This document shows positions 35,216 through 44,676 of a stretch of DNA of 64,000 nt, in pieces. A program made the position numbers and the translations under genes. The first letter of the stretch is position 1. Every line of letters starts with the position of its first letter. The stretch is from Novosphingobium sp. PhB57 (GTDB lineage: Bacteria > Pseudomonadota > Alphaproteobacteria > Sphingomonadales > Sphingomonadaceae). Under the pieces are notes generated by a model. The model ran no database searches. It was not told the DNA's origin and saw nothing but the letters and a program-made list of their open reading frames with translations. The DNA is taken from NCBI RefSeq assembly GCF_004342985.1, contig NZ_SMBO01000003.1, positions 62,001 through 126,000 of the forward strand, read 5' to 3'.

Positions 35216-38200
35216 CGGCCGGTCCGCGCGGCATAGAGGGCGTGGTGCGTCAGGATGTAGAGCGTCTTGCCGTCCTCGCCGCCGAACACCAGTTGCAGCG
35301 GCCGCTCGGGCACGTCGATCCGTCCAACCTCCTGCCCTTCTGGCGAGTAGACGAAGACTTGCCCGTTGGCCACGTAGACCCGGCCCTGCGCATCGCTGGC
35401 AACGCCTTCTCCGCCGCGCTCGGCAAAGGGCTTGAGGCCGGTGACGGCGCCTTCCGCGCCGACCACGCCGCTATACGTGCGGTTTTCCGAGGCGTTGGTC
35501 AGGAACACGCGCGTGCCGGGCTTGCCCTGGATGAAGCCGTAGCTGTCCAGCGAGTCCGAGAAGCGCAGGCCCCGGTGATCGGCCGGACCCTGGGCGAACA
35601 CGCGCCAGGCGGGAAGGACCACGCTGCCATCGGGCGAGGCATATTCCTCGGCCTTGGGCAGCGCCATGTTGCGCGTGAACATCTCGGCAAGCGTGGTGAA
35701 AGCGTAAGTCTTCGGGTCGATCTGATCCTTGAACTCGCCGTTGATCCACCAGTTGACCGGCAGCACCGTTGCGGCATTGCCCGACTTGCCCGCCGGTCGG
35801 GGCGCGATCACTGTCAGCTCGGTGTCGGGCGAACCCGGCTTGAGGCTGTAGACGGTGCCGTTGCGCCCGAACGAGGACAGCACAAGCAGGTTGCCCGAGC
35901 GGTCGACCGTCAGGTTCACCGGATCGAGCGCGGCATCGCGCACGATTTCCAGCTTGCCGCTGTCCGACCAGCTCCAGATCCGCTGGAACTGGCGGTCGAT
36001 GAAATAGAGCTTGCCTTGCGCGTCTACGGCGCCTCCGCCGATGGAGTGGAATCCGTCTGCCAGTTTCTCGATGCGGGCGCCTTCGAACGTGACGGGTGCG
36101 ACGGGCTGGGGGGCGGCCCTGACGTCCAGCACCGCGAATTCGCGTTCGCGCACGTCCAGCCCATGCGTCACGTCGCGCAAGGCATTCTCGAAGGGGAACT
36201 TGGTGAGGCGAAGGAACGTGGCGCAGCCGTTCTCGTCGCAAGTCCCGACGCCGCTCTCGGCATTGACGTGGACGTTGCGGAAACGGATGTCCTGCGAATT
36301 GTAGAGCGTGATGGCGGCCGGGGCCGCCTTGCGCGTGCGGGTGACGCGGTAGGCGTGGAGATTGGCGACCAGGATATTGCTGGAATTGCGGATTTCCAGC
36401 GCCACCGCATCGCCGCTTTCGCCGGCTTCGCCTTCGGTCTGTGGAGCCAGCAGTTCCCAGTTCGAGACGCGGTTGAGCCCGATCTCGGTGCGGACGTGGT
36501 GCTCCACCGAGGCCTGGATCAGGCGGCCGGGCGTGGTCGTGTCGGAAATCAGGATGCCGGGGTGCGCGAAAGTGCTGGGGCTCCAGATATTGGCGAAAGT
36601 ACCGCCGCCGCCCTGGGTCACCCAGAGGCTGGCGTACTGGCCGTCCCAGCGACGCGCGGCATCGGGATCGGCCGTCGCGTTGTTGTTGTAGGGATCCATC
36701 CGTGTGCCGTCGAAGCGGTTGGTGCCGTGGCCGCCCTGGAACTTCACGTCGTTCACCATCGAGCGTGCCCCCGCTTTCCACAGCAGGGCGGCGGCGCGCG
36801 GGTTGTTGCCGTTGGCATTGAGACCGATGCCGGCGACGATGGCGTCTCCGCCCGAGGCGCTCTCCACCAGCGCCTTCGGCGCGCCGACGCCGGCGTAGCC
36901 GGGAGATCCGTCCGGCAGGACGATCTGCGTCAGGCTGGGATGAAGGCCCAGCAGCACGGTATCGGGCCGCAGCCGCAGGGTGTCGCTGACCTTGTAGAAG
37001 CCGGAAGGCAGGTAGACCACGCGGTGCGTGTCGATGGCCTTCTGAAGCGCGGCGGTGTCGTCGCTCTGATTGTCTCCCTTCGCACCGAGACTGCGGGCGT
37101 TCACCCAGTCGGAGACCGGCGGCAGCGCGCGGATGGCGAGGGCGGACGGCGCGGGCAGGGCGGAGAGCGGCTCGGCATCCACTTGGGTGCGATAGGCGCC
37201 CATCTGCCCGAACGCCGGCAGCGTCAGCCCGTGAGTGAATGAGGAAACCTTGTAGGTCTCTCCCTTGCCCGCGACCGTCTTTCCGCTTTCGCGGAAGCGC
37301 GCGAAGACCGGGGTATGCGTGGCCACCGCGTTCTGGAAGCCGATCTGGGTATAGACGTTGTTCTCGTTGGAAATCAGCACGCCAGCCTTGGAGACATTCT
37401 CGAAGCGGACATCCTGGCCCCAGAGCCAGTCGCCGTAGCCGCGGTCGATCTCGATGCCCACCGGCGTGTCGCGGATGGAGACGTTGAGCAGGGTCAGCCC
37501 CGCTTCGTGCTCGCGGATCGCCGCATCGCGCTGGCCTTCGAAAGTGGCGTCCACCAGGGCGAAGGGCCAGGCGGGGGAGGGCTTCTCCGCCAGGATGCCG
37601 TAGCGGCCGCCGCGGAAGTGCAGGTCTTCGGCCTCGTTGGCGACGTGATAGAGCCCCGCGAGGCCGGAGCCGATGTCGAAATCGACATGGCTGACGAAGC
37701 TGTGCTGGGCGGAGTGGAAGCGGATGGCGGTGGCGGCCGGATTGCCGTCCATGATGCGGAAGTCGATATTGCCGAGCGCGGAGTAGAACGTGCCGGGGTT
37801 GGCGTCCGGAATGTCCTTGTTGAAGGGCACGCTGCCGGGCGGGGCGAAGGCGACGGGGCGAGCATCCTTGGGGTCCCGCTCGCGGCGTCCTCCAGCAAAC
37901 ATCACCATGTGGCCCACGCCCTTCTGGAAGCCGGGCGTGCGCGGACCGAGCACGATCGTCGGCCGCTTTTCGCCGATGCCGAAGATGCGCACGCCGGGCC
38001 AGAGGAAGATGGTGCGGCTGATGCGGTAGGTGCCGGCGGGCAAGAACACGATGCCGCCGCCGCCCTTTTCGGCGGCGGCGTCGATGGCCTGCTGGATCGC
38101 GGCCGTATCATCGGCACGGCCATCGGCCTTGCCGGATACGGTGAAGGCACCGGGTTCATCGGGAGCTGCGGTGTAGACCGAGGGCGAGGCGTAGGCGGGC

Positions 38201-38259
38201 TGGATCGCTACAAGGGAGGCCAGCAGGGCCGTCGAGGCGCCGATCGGTCCACGTTTCAT
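35212..38259 (-). CDS. Large secreted protein: two pectate-lyase-like beta-helices plus propeller domain (paralogue B)
   Basis: A 1015-residue protein with a Sec signal (ALLASLVAIQPAYA). Residues ~40-380 form a first right-handed beta-helix opening with DGRADDTAAIQQAID and FLPAGTYRIS. Residues ~385-700 form a second one with the same opening (SLGAKGDNQSDDTAALQ, YLPSGFYKVSDTL), ending in a Cys pair (CDENGC). Residues ~715-1015 resemble an SMP-30/NHL propeller (GAVDAQGKLYFIDRQFQRI, LTVDRSGNLLVLSS). The tandem helix plan recalls GH55 and rhamnogalacturonase-type proteins; no catalytic residue can be named. A close paralogue lies at 41465-44512. Confidence 0.85.
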   Translation of the reverse strand: MKRGPIGASTALLASLVAIQPAYASPSVYTAAPDEPGAFTVSGKADGRADDTAAIQQAIDAAAEKGGGGIVFLPAGTYRISRTIFLWPGVRIFGIGEKRPTIVLGPRTPGFQKGVGHMVMFAGGRRERDPKDARPVAFAPPGSVPFNKDIPDANPGTFYSALGNIDFRIMDGNPAATAIRFHSAQHSFVSHVDFDIGSGLAGLYHVANEAEDLHFRGGRYGILAEKPSPAWPFALVDATFEGQRDAAIREHEAGLTLLNVSIRDTPVGIEIDRGYGDWLWGQDVRFENVSKAGVLISNENNVYTQIGFQNAVATHTPVFARFRESGKTVAGKGETYKVSSFTHGLTLPAFGQMGAYRTQVDAEPLSALPAPSALAIRALPPVSDWVNARSLGAKGDNQSDDTAALQKAIDTHRVVYLPSGFYKVSDTLRLRPDTVLLGLHPSLTQIVLPDGSPGYAGVGAPKALVESASGGDAIVAGIGLNANGNNPRAAALLWKAGARSMVNDVKFQGGHGTNRFDGTRMDPYNNNATADPDAARRWDGQYASLWVTQGGGGTFANIWSPSTFAHPGILISDTTTPGRLIQASVEHHVRTEIGLNRVSNWELLAPQTEGEAGESGDAVALEIRNSSNILVANLHAYRVTRTRKAAPAAITLYNSQDIRFRNVHVNAESGVGTCDENGCATFLRLTKFPFENALRDVTHGLDVREREFAVLDVRAAPQPVAPVTFEGARIEKLADGFHSIGGGAVDAQGKLYFIDRQFQRIWSWSDSGKLEIVRDAALDPVNLTVDRSGNLLVLSSFGRNGTVYSLKPGSPDTELTVIAPRPAGKSGNAATVLPVNWWINGEFKDQIDPKTYAFTTLAEMFTRNMALPKAEEYASPDGSVVLPAWRVFAQGPADHRGLRFSDSLDSYGFIQGKPGTRVFLTNASENRTYSGVVGAEGAVTGLKPFAERGGEGVASDAQGRVYVANGQVFVYSPEGQEVGRIDVPERPLQLVFGGEDGKTLYILTHHALYAARTGR

Positions 38260-38297
38260 GTCAATTCTCTCCGGGTTTCAAGGCACGTGTATCCTGT

Positions 38298-38326
38298 CGT
38301 CGTCCCGGGGGCGACCCGGGACGACG
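38298..38326. repeat. Perfect 12-bp stem-loop between TBDR and beta-helix gene B
   Basis: CGTCGTCCCGGG (38298-38309) and CCCGGGACGACG (38315-38326) with loop GGCGA, just after the TBDR stop on the minus strand. There is no T tract. It looks like a repetitive extragenic palindrome of the kind common in these genomes, or an mRNA-stabilising or attenuating hairpin. Confidence 0.55.
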
Positions 38327-38332
38327 AAAGCT

Positions 38333-41323
38333 TCAGAAATTGAAGCGGATGCCGGCGCGGTAGATCCGCCCCAGGGTGTCGTAGAGGGCCGGGTTCACGT
38401 CGAGCCCGGTGTTGGTCTGCGGCGAGGCGACGGGATCCTTGTCGAACAGGTTGTCGATCTTGCCGTAGAGTTGCAGGTTGTCGCCGAACTTGATCGTCGC
38501 GCCGACGTCCACGTAGAAGGCGCCCTTCATGGTGTTGTAGTCGATGGTCGGATGGTTGCCGGTCGAAACCGGGCAGGACGACTGGCACACGACGTACTGG
38601 TTGCCGAACGTGCCATCGCTGATCCAGCGTTCCTGCAGGGTCAGGCTGAAGCGGTCGCTGTCGTAGGTCTGCACCGCCAACCACTTCCAGTCGGGCGTGG
38701 CACCGGCGTTGTTGCCCGCCTGGTCGACCGGATCGACCCCCGCGATGCCGGCGCTGACGATGAACTTCTGGATATGCGTGGCCAGCGCGCGGACGGTGAA
38801 GCTGCCAGGCAGGCCCAGCGGCTGCTGCCACTGGTAGCTCGCCTCGATATCGAAACCGCTGGTCTTCCAGGAGGCGAGGTTGAAAGGCTGGACGTTGACG
38901 AAGTTGGTGCCCTGCGGACCATCCAGCTGGAAGCCGCCGCAGAAGGCCTGATTACCCTCGAAGCAGAAGCGCACGATCTGGTCGGCCGACAGGGTGGAGA
39001 CCACGCCGTCGAGCTTGATGCGGTAGTAGTCGAACGAGAGGCTGAGGCCCGGCAGCCACGAGGGGCGCGACAGCACGATGCCCAGTTCGGTGTTGCGCGC
39101 CACTTCCGGCTTCAGGTTGGGATTGCCGATGGTGTTCTGGAAGATCTGTACCGCCTGGTTGCGGAACGGGTCGTTGAAGTTCGGTACCGTGGTGACCGTC
39201 GGCGCGGCGAAGAGTTCGGAGAGGTTCGGCGCGCGGACGTCGCGCGAGGTGACCGCGCGCAGGCGGATGCCGTCGAGCGGGGTGTCCCAGGTGCCGCCGA
39301 CTTTCCAGGTCCAGACGGTACCGGAAGTGCTGTAATGCGTGGCACGCGCTGCGCCGTTGAGGTTGGCGCGGCCGATCGAGTCGCTGTTGAGCAGGGGCAG
39401 GTCGACTTCGACGTAGCCTTCGTAGACGTCGTACTTGCCGCTGCCGTTCTTGTAGTTGCCTGCCGCCCAGTTGCTGCCGAGCGTGGAGTTGAGCAGCGGA
39501 TCGGCCGGATAGTCGGCGCTGTTGGGGCTGATGTCGGAGACGCCCGCACCATAGGGGTCGGCGTTCACGCGATAGAACTCGCGTCGGTATTCGCCGCCGA
39601 ACGCCACCGAGACCGGGCCTGCCCAGGAATCGAAGGGATTGCCCGAAAAGTTCGCGCTGAGGACGTCCTGGGTCAGCTTGGTGTGCTGGAACGGCCCGTT
39701 TTCGTGCGGGGCGACATAGGCGAGCGCGGCGTCGGAAGGTGCGAAGTTGCCGAAGATGTTGATCGGCTGGCACCCGTTGGCGCGCGCCACCGGATCGGCG
39801 CAGACGATGGCGCCGTTCAGCGTGGTCGCATTGGTCGCCGCCACGTAGCGGTTCTGCAGCACGATGTCGCGAACCCTGATGTCCGAGATGGTGATGCCGT
39901 GCTCATAGTAGGCGTCATAGTTCCACGAGGTTCCCACCGCGTCGAACGCGCCCTTGAGACCGCCGACGAAGCGGTACTGCTTGCGGTCGGTATCGACGCG
40001 CGGATCAGGGAACGAGCCGTTGCTGGTGCCGAATCCGAAGCTCGTGATACCCGCGGCGGTGCAGCGATCGCGCACCAGCTGCGGCAGGAACGGATTGGCG
40101 CATTGCACCGTCAGCGAAGGACGGTTGTAGCCGGGGCTGGGCTGATTGTGGGTCTTCACCTGGGCGATGTTGACGGTGACGTAGGCTTCGTTGTTCTCGG
40201 CGAAGTCGTAGCCGATGCGGCCATAGCCGTTGATGCGCTCCAGCGCGGACTTGAGCGAGGCGCCCGAGCCCGGTGCGCCGGACAGATCGCCGCCTTCGCA
40301 GAAGCTGTTGCCGCGATAGCAGTTGCTGACCTGGCCATTGCCGAGCGGCTGGCCGTTCGACCCGTAGTTGAAGTTGTAGGGCGTGCCGTTGGCATCGAAG
40401 GCGATGCCCTGGAGAGGGCCATTGTTGATGAGGCCGTAGCGGGCATATTGGTAGGGCTGCGCAAAGTCGCGATAGTTGAACTGCGGCAGGCCGTTGTTGG
40501 TCTGGCCGGTGTTCATCAGCGTGGTCGCGCGATACCAGTCGCGGCTGCCCGCAAGGTCGGTGCCGAAGTCTCCGGCGCCGACGCCGCCTTCGTGGTCGTA
40601 CTCGCCGCTGACCACCACATGCAGGCGGTCGTCGAGGAACGACTTGCCCCATGCCGCCTGGACGAGCGCGGTCTCATCGTCGCCGTACTTGGTGATGCTG
40701 CCAAGGATGTTGCCCTTGAAGCCTTCGAACCGGGTGTCGGTGATGAAGTTGACCACGCCGCCGACCGCGTCGGAGCCATAGGAAGCGGAGGCGCCGCCTG
40801 TCACCACGTCCACGCGCTTGACGAGAAGCTGAGGGAACATGCTGATATCGGGCACGCCGGTCACGTTCGCGCCGACGACGCGCTGCCCGTCGAGCAGGGT
40901 CAGCGTGCGGATCGGCTGCAGGCCGCGCAGCGAGAACGAGCTGAGGCCCTGCTGGCCGCTTGACGTGCTGAAGGTGCCCGTCGACGCGCCGGTCGAACCC
41001 TGGAGCGAGGGCAACTGCGCGATCGTGGTAAAGATGTTCGGCTGGGCGTTGGCGGTGATCTGTTCTTCGCCGATGACGGTCGTGGGCGTCGGCGCGTTGA
41101 ACCCGCTGGTGGTGATGCGCGAGCCGGTGACGACGATCTCCGCGGCCTGACGGTCCGGGGCTGCGACGCCCGTGGGCGTGGTCTGAGCAAGAGCCTGTGC
41201 GGCCGTTTCCGGCGCGTCCTGCGTCTGTTCCTGGGCCTGCGCCGTGCCGGCGAGGGCTACGGCGACGAGCGCAACGAGGCTGGCCCCGGCGCGCTGTCGA
41301 TGGATTGCTGTCCTCATTTTCAT
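38333..41323 (-). CDS. TonB-dependent receptor, large (about 1000 aa) type
   Basis: A 996-residue receptor. The ATG at 41323 (or 41317) follows GGGGAAGG and starts a signal peptide ending near GTAQAQ. A Gln/Thr-rich linker leads to the TonB-box-like EIVVTGSRITTSG. The plug contains IFTTIAQLPSLQGSTGAS, LRGLQPIRTLTLLDGQRVV and VDVVTGGASASYGSDAVGGVVNF. The barrel ends with IYRAGIRFNF, which carries the expected terminal Phe. The gene lies between the two paralogous beta-helix genes on the same strand, so it probably imports the product of their action. The substrate is unknown. Confidence 0.93.
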   Translation of the reverse strand: MKMRTAIHRQRAGASLVALVAVALAGTAQAQEQTQDAPETAAQALAQTTPTGVAAPDRQAAEIVVTGSRITTSGFNAPTPTTVIGEEQITANAQPNIFTTIAQLPSLQGSTGASTGTFSTSSGQQGLSSFSLRGLQPIRTLTLLDGQRVVGANVTGVPDISMFPQLLVKRVDVVTGGASASYGSDAVGGVVNFITDTRFEGFKGNILGSITKYGDDETALVQAAWGKSFLDDRLHVVVSGEYDHEGGVGAGDFGTDLAGSRDWYRATTLMNTGQTNNGLPQFNYRDFAQPYQYARYGLINNGPLQGIAFDANGTPYNFNYGSNGQPLGNGQVSNCYRGNSFCEGGDLSGAPGSGASLKSALERINGYGRIGYDFAENNEAYVTVNIAQVKTHNQPSPGYNRPSLTVQCANPFLPQLVRDRCTAAGITSFGFGTSNGSFPDPRVDTDRKQYRFVGGLKGAFDAVGTSWNYDAYYEHGITISDIRVRDIVLQNRYVAATNATTLNGAIVCADPVARANGCQPINIFGNFAPSDAALAYVAPHENGPFQHTKLTQDVLSANFSGNPFDSWAGPVSVAFGGEYRREFYRVNADPYGAGVSDISPNSADYPADPLLNSTLGSNWAAGNYKNGSGKYDVYEGYVEVDLPLLNSDSIGRANLNGAARATHYSTSGTVWTWKVGGTWDTPLDGIRLRAVTSRDVRAPNLSELFAAPTVTTVPNFNDPFRNQAVQIFQNTIGNPNLKPEVARNTELGIVLSRPSWLPGLSLSFDYYRIKLDGVVSTLSADQIVRFCFEGNQAFCGGFQLDGPQGTNFVNVQPFNLASWKTSGFDIEASYQWQQPLGLPGSFTVRALATHIQKFIVSAGIAGVDPVDQAGNNAGATPDWKWLAVQTYDSDRFSLTLQERWISDGTFGNQYVVCQSSCPVSTGNHPTIDYNTMKGAFYVDVGATIKFGDNLQLYGKIDNLFDKDPVASPQTNTGLDVNPALYDTLGRIYRAGIRFNF

Positions 41324-41418
41324 CGTCCTTCCCCTTTTACTTCCGGGCCGTCTCTCCCAAGACGACCCTCCCTTTTTCTGATGACGCATTTTGCAGACCA
41401 TGTTCGGGCCGATCGGCT

Positions 41419-41478
41419 TTCATGCCTGTTCCGTTCATGCCTGTTCCGTTCATGGCCGCCTCGTTCATGGCCGTGCGG
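41419..41478. repeat. Four 15-bp tandem repeats carrying repeated in-frame stops
   Basis: Units at 41419, 41434, 41449 and 41464. The first two are identical (TTCATGCCTGTTCCG) and the last two share TTCATGGCCG. On the minus strand the real stop of beta-helix gene A (41465-41467) is in unit 4, and each further unit places another TGA in the same frame. Confidence 0.75.
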
Positions 41479-44400
41479 CGTAAAGTGCGTGATGTGTCAG
41501 GATGAACAGCGTGCCGCCGTCCGCTCCGCCGAACAGGATCTGGAGCGGCCGGTCCGGTACGTCGATGCGCGCCTGTTCCTTGCCGTCCGGCGTGTAGATG
41601 TAGACTTGCCCGTTCGCGACGAAGACGCGGCCCTGCCGGTCTACCGCCACGCTCTCGCCGCCGCGACCGGCGAAGGGCTTGAGGCCCTGCAGAGCGCCGC
41701 CGCTGCCGATCGTGGCGCTGTAAGTCATGTTCTGCGAACCGTTGGTGACGAAGACCTGCTCGCCCGGCTTACCGCCGATCAGGCCGTTGGCATCGAGGCT
41801 GTGCGACCAACGCCAGCCGACGTGGTCTTCCGGCCCCTGCTGCCACACGCGGAAGGCCGGCAGCGCCAGGCTGCCGTCGGGCGAGACATATTCCATGGCC
41901 TTGGCGGACCCGGCATCCTGCGCGAACATCTCGGCCAGGGTGGTGAACTGGTAGGTCTTCGGATCGATCTGGTCGCGGAATTCGCCATTGATCCACCAGT
42001 TGACAGGGAGCAACGTGCGGGCCGCGGATTTTCCGCGTACCGGCGTAGGCGCGATCACGGTCATCGCGTCTTTCGGGCCATCGGGATCGAAGGCGTAGAC
42101 GCCCCCCTTCGGGCCGAGCGAGGACAGGACCAGCAACTGGCCCGAGGCATCGACGGCCAGGTTTACGGGGTCGAGCGCGTTGTCGCGCACGACTTCGAGG
42201 CCTTTGTCCGCAGTCCAGCGATGGATGCGCTGGAAGCGGCGGTCGATGAAATAGAGCGAACCCCTGGCATCCGCGGCCGCGCCCGAGATCGACCAGAACC
42301 CTTCCGCCAGCTTCTCCACGGGGATCGCGGAAGGCTGCGCGGGCGTACCGGCAGCCTTGCCCGGCGCGCCGATGTCGAGGCTGGCGAATTCGCGCTCGCG
42401 CACCAGGCTGCCGCTGGACACATCTTCGATCGCATTGTCGAAGGGATACTTGCTGGCACGCAGGAAGGTGCCGCAGCCCTCGTCGTCGCAGGTCGCGTAG
42501 CCGCTTTCGGCGTTGACGTGGACGTTGCGGAAACGGATCTCGCCCGAGTTGAACAGCTTGGCGGCGCTGCGGGCCGGGTGGTAGCTGCGCGTCACGCGGT
42601 AGGCGTGGTAGTTGGCGAAGAGGAGATTGCGCGAGTTGCGGATTTCCAGCGAGACGGCGTTCGGCCCGTCGCCCACTTCCTGCTCGGTCTGGGGCGCCAG
42701 GAACTCCCAGTTCTCCACTTTGTCGAGCACGATCTCGTTGCGGGCGTGATGCTCGACCGACATCTCGTAGACGTGGCCGGGGGTGCTGGTGTTCGTCACC
42801 ATGAAGCCCGCCTGCGCGAACGTGTTCGGGCTCCACACGTCAGCGAAAGTGCCGCCGCCGCCGTCGGTCACCCAAATGCTGGGGTACTGGGCATCCCAGC
42901 GTCCATCGGCAACCGGATCGCCGCTGCGTGCGCCGAGCGAGCCAAGGGGCTTGCCATCGGCCGTGGGCGTGCCGCCGCCGCCCATGATCTTCACGTCCTC
43001 GACAAGGCTGTTCTCGCCCGAGCGCCAGAGCAGGGCGCTCGCGCGCGGGTTGATACGGCCGGTGAACAGGCCGATGCCGGAGAGCACGTTGTCTCCGCCG
43101 CGCGGGCTTTCGAGGATGGGGAGGACTGCGCCGAGCCCGGCATGGGCCGGATTGCCGTCCGGAATGTAGAGCTGGGTCAGCGCCGGATGAAGCCCGATCA
43201 GCACGCTGTCCGGCCGCAGGGTCAGGCGGTTGGTGACCTTGTAGAACCCGGCCGGCAGGTAGAGCACACGATTGGTGTCGATGGCGCGCTGGAGGGCGGC
43301 GGTATCGTCGGTGCGGCCATCGCCCATGACGCCCAGGCTGTGCACGTCGACCCATTCCGACATCGGGGGCAAGTCGCGGATCGCAGGCTTGCGCGCGGCG
43401 GGCAGGGCGGGGAGGGCCTCCATATCCGCCTTCGTCGCGTAATCGCCGTCGCTTCCGAGCGAGGGCACGGCGAGGCCATAGGAAAAGTCGGAGACCTTGT
43501 AGGCCTTGCCCTTGCCGGCGACCGACCGGCCGCTGTCCCGGAAACGGGCGAAGACCGGCGTGCCGCTGGCAAGGGCATTCTCGAAGCCGATCTGGGTGAA
43601 GACGTTGTTCTCGTTGGAGATGACGACGCCCGCGCGGCTGACATTCTCGAACCGGACGTCCTTGCCCCAGAGCGAATCGCCGTAGCCGCGGTCGACCTCT
43701 ATTCCCACCGGCGTGTCGCGGATCAGCACATTGACCATGGTGAGGCCAACTTCGTGTTCGCGGATGGCGGCATCGCGCTGGCCGTCGAAGCTGGAATCGA
43801 TCAGCGTGAATTGCCAGGCAGGAGAGGTCTTCTCGGTAACGATGCCGTAGCGGCCGCCGTGGAAGCGCACGTTCTCGATCACGTTGCCGGCCTGGTAGAC
43901 GCCCGCGAAGGCCGACCCGAGGCGGAAGTCCATGTGGCTGAGGAAGGCGTGCTGCGCCATGCGGAAGCGCACCCCGGCGGCGGCCTGGTTGCCTTCGCCG
44001 ATCTCGATATCCAGATTGCTCATGGCCGAATAGAACGTGCCGGAATTGGCGTCGCGCACGGTCTTGTCGCGCGGAACCACGGTGGGCACGGGGACGGGCA
44101 CCTGGCCGACCGCGTATTGATCGTCTCCGGCGAAGACGATCATGGTCGATACGCCCTTCTGGAAGCCGGGGGTGCGCGGGGCCAGGAAGATGGTGGGGCG
44201 CTCCTGCCCGACGCCGTAGACCCGCACTCCTGCCGGAACCACCAGCGTGCGGGTGATCCGGTAGCGGCCGGAAGGCAGGAAAACGATGCCGTGTCCGCTG
44301 GCGTCGCGCGCCTTGTCGAAGGCCTGCTGGATGGCGGCCGTGTCATCGGTGCGGCCGTCTCCGGCGGCTTTCACGGTCACCGCGCGCGGTTCGGCCGGGG

Positions 44401-44512
44401 CGACAGGAAATACGGAAGGCCCGCTCTCAAGAACGGCAGCGGCCGCGCCGCCCGCGGGAACGAGCGCGCTGGCCGCCAGCAAGGCCGCCGTTATTCCGCC
44501 GCGTCCGATCAT
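41465..44512 (-). CDS. Large secreted protein: two pectate-lyase-like beta-helices plus propeller domain (paralogue A)
   Basis: A 1015-residue paralogue of the product of 35212-38259, alike over the full length (for example LPVNWWINGEF and TLAEMF in both). It has a signal peptide ending near GGAAAA, beta-helix 1 (DGRTDDTAAIQQAFD, FLPSGRYRITRTL), beta-helix 2 (GDGRTDDTAALQRAID, YLPAGFYKVTNRL), the Cys pair CDDEGC and the C-terminal propeller (GSLYFIDRRFQRI, LAVDASGQLLVLSS). It is the first gene of a four-gene minus-strand set. Substrate and chemistry are not assignable from motifs; a polysaccharide lyase or hydrolase combined with a lactonase-like propeller is the best guess. Confidence 0.85.
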   Translation of the reverse strand: MIGRGGITAALLAASALVPAGGAAAAVLESGPSVFPVAPAEPRAVTVKAAGDGRTDDTAAIQQAFDKARDASGHGIVFLPSGRYRITRTLVVPAGVRVYGVGQERPTIFLAPRTPGFQKGVSTMIVFAGDDQYAVGQVPVPVPTVVPRDKTVRDANSGTFYSAMSNLDIEIGEGNQAAAGVRFRMAQHAFLSHMDFRLGSAFAGVYQAGNVIENVRFHGGRYGIVTEKTSPAWQFTLIDSSFDGQRDAAIREHEVGLTMVNVLIRDTPVGIEVDRGYGDSLWGKDVRFENVSRAGVVISNENNVFTQIGFENALASGTPVFARFRDSGRSVAGKGKAYKVSDFSYGLAVPSLGSDGDYATKADMEALPALPAARKPAIRDLPPMSEWVDVHSLGVMGDGRTDDTAALQRAIDTNRVLYLPAGFYKVTNRLTLRPDSVLIGLHPALTQLYIPDGNPAHAGLGAVLPILESPRGGDNVLSGIGLFTGRINPRASALLWRSGENSLVEDVKIMGGGGTPTADGKPLGSLGARSGDPVADGRWDAQYPSIWVTDGGGGTFADVWSPNTFAQAGFMVTNTSTPGHVYEMSVEHHARNEIVLDKVENWEFLAPQTEQEVGDGPNAVSLEIRNSRNLLFANYHAYRVTRSYHPARSAAKLFNSGEIRFRNVHVNAESGYATCDDEGCGTFLRASKYPFDNAIEDVSSGSLVREREFASLDIGAPGKAAGTPAQPSAIPVEKLAEGFWSISGAAADARGSLYFIDRRFQRIHRWTADKGLEVVRDNALDPVNLAVDASGQLLVLSSLGPKGGVYAFDPDGPKDAMTVIAPTPVRGKSAARTLLPVNWWINGEFRDQIDPKTYQFTTLAEMFAQDAGSAKAMEYVSPDGSLALPAFRVWQQGPEDHVGWRWSHSLDANGLIGGKPGEQVFVTNGSQNMTYSATIGSGGALQGLKPFAGRGGESVAVDRQGRVFVANGQVYIYTPDGKEQARIDVPDRPLQILFGGADGGTLFILTHHALYAARP

Positions 44513-44676
44513 TTCCCGCCTCCCTGTCGGTTTATCTTTGCCTGTTGCTAATGCGGAAGCGCGGACTTGGCACTTGCGACAAAGGTCGTAGTTCCCAGGT
44601 CGGTCGCCGCGCTTCTATAGGTCGCCCATCATCGCGGTGCGCTTTGCGGCATCGCCCGGGCTGCAAGGACCCCGTT

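Noticed and set aside
38258..44551. Very long open frames on the plus strand opposite the large TBDR and the beta-helix gene (901 and 1083 codons)
   Set aside because: They lie entirely antisense to genes with signal peptides and recognisable domains, show Arg/Ala/Val-rich composition without motifs, and are expected from third-position GC bias.
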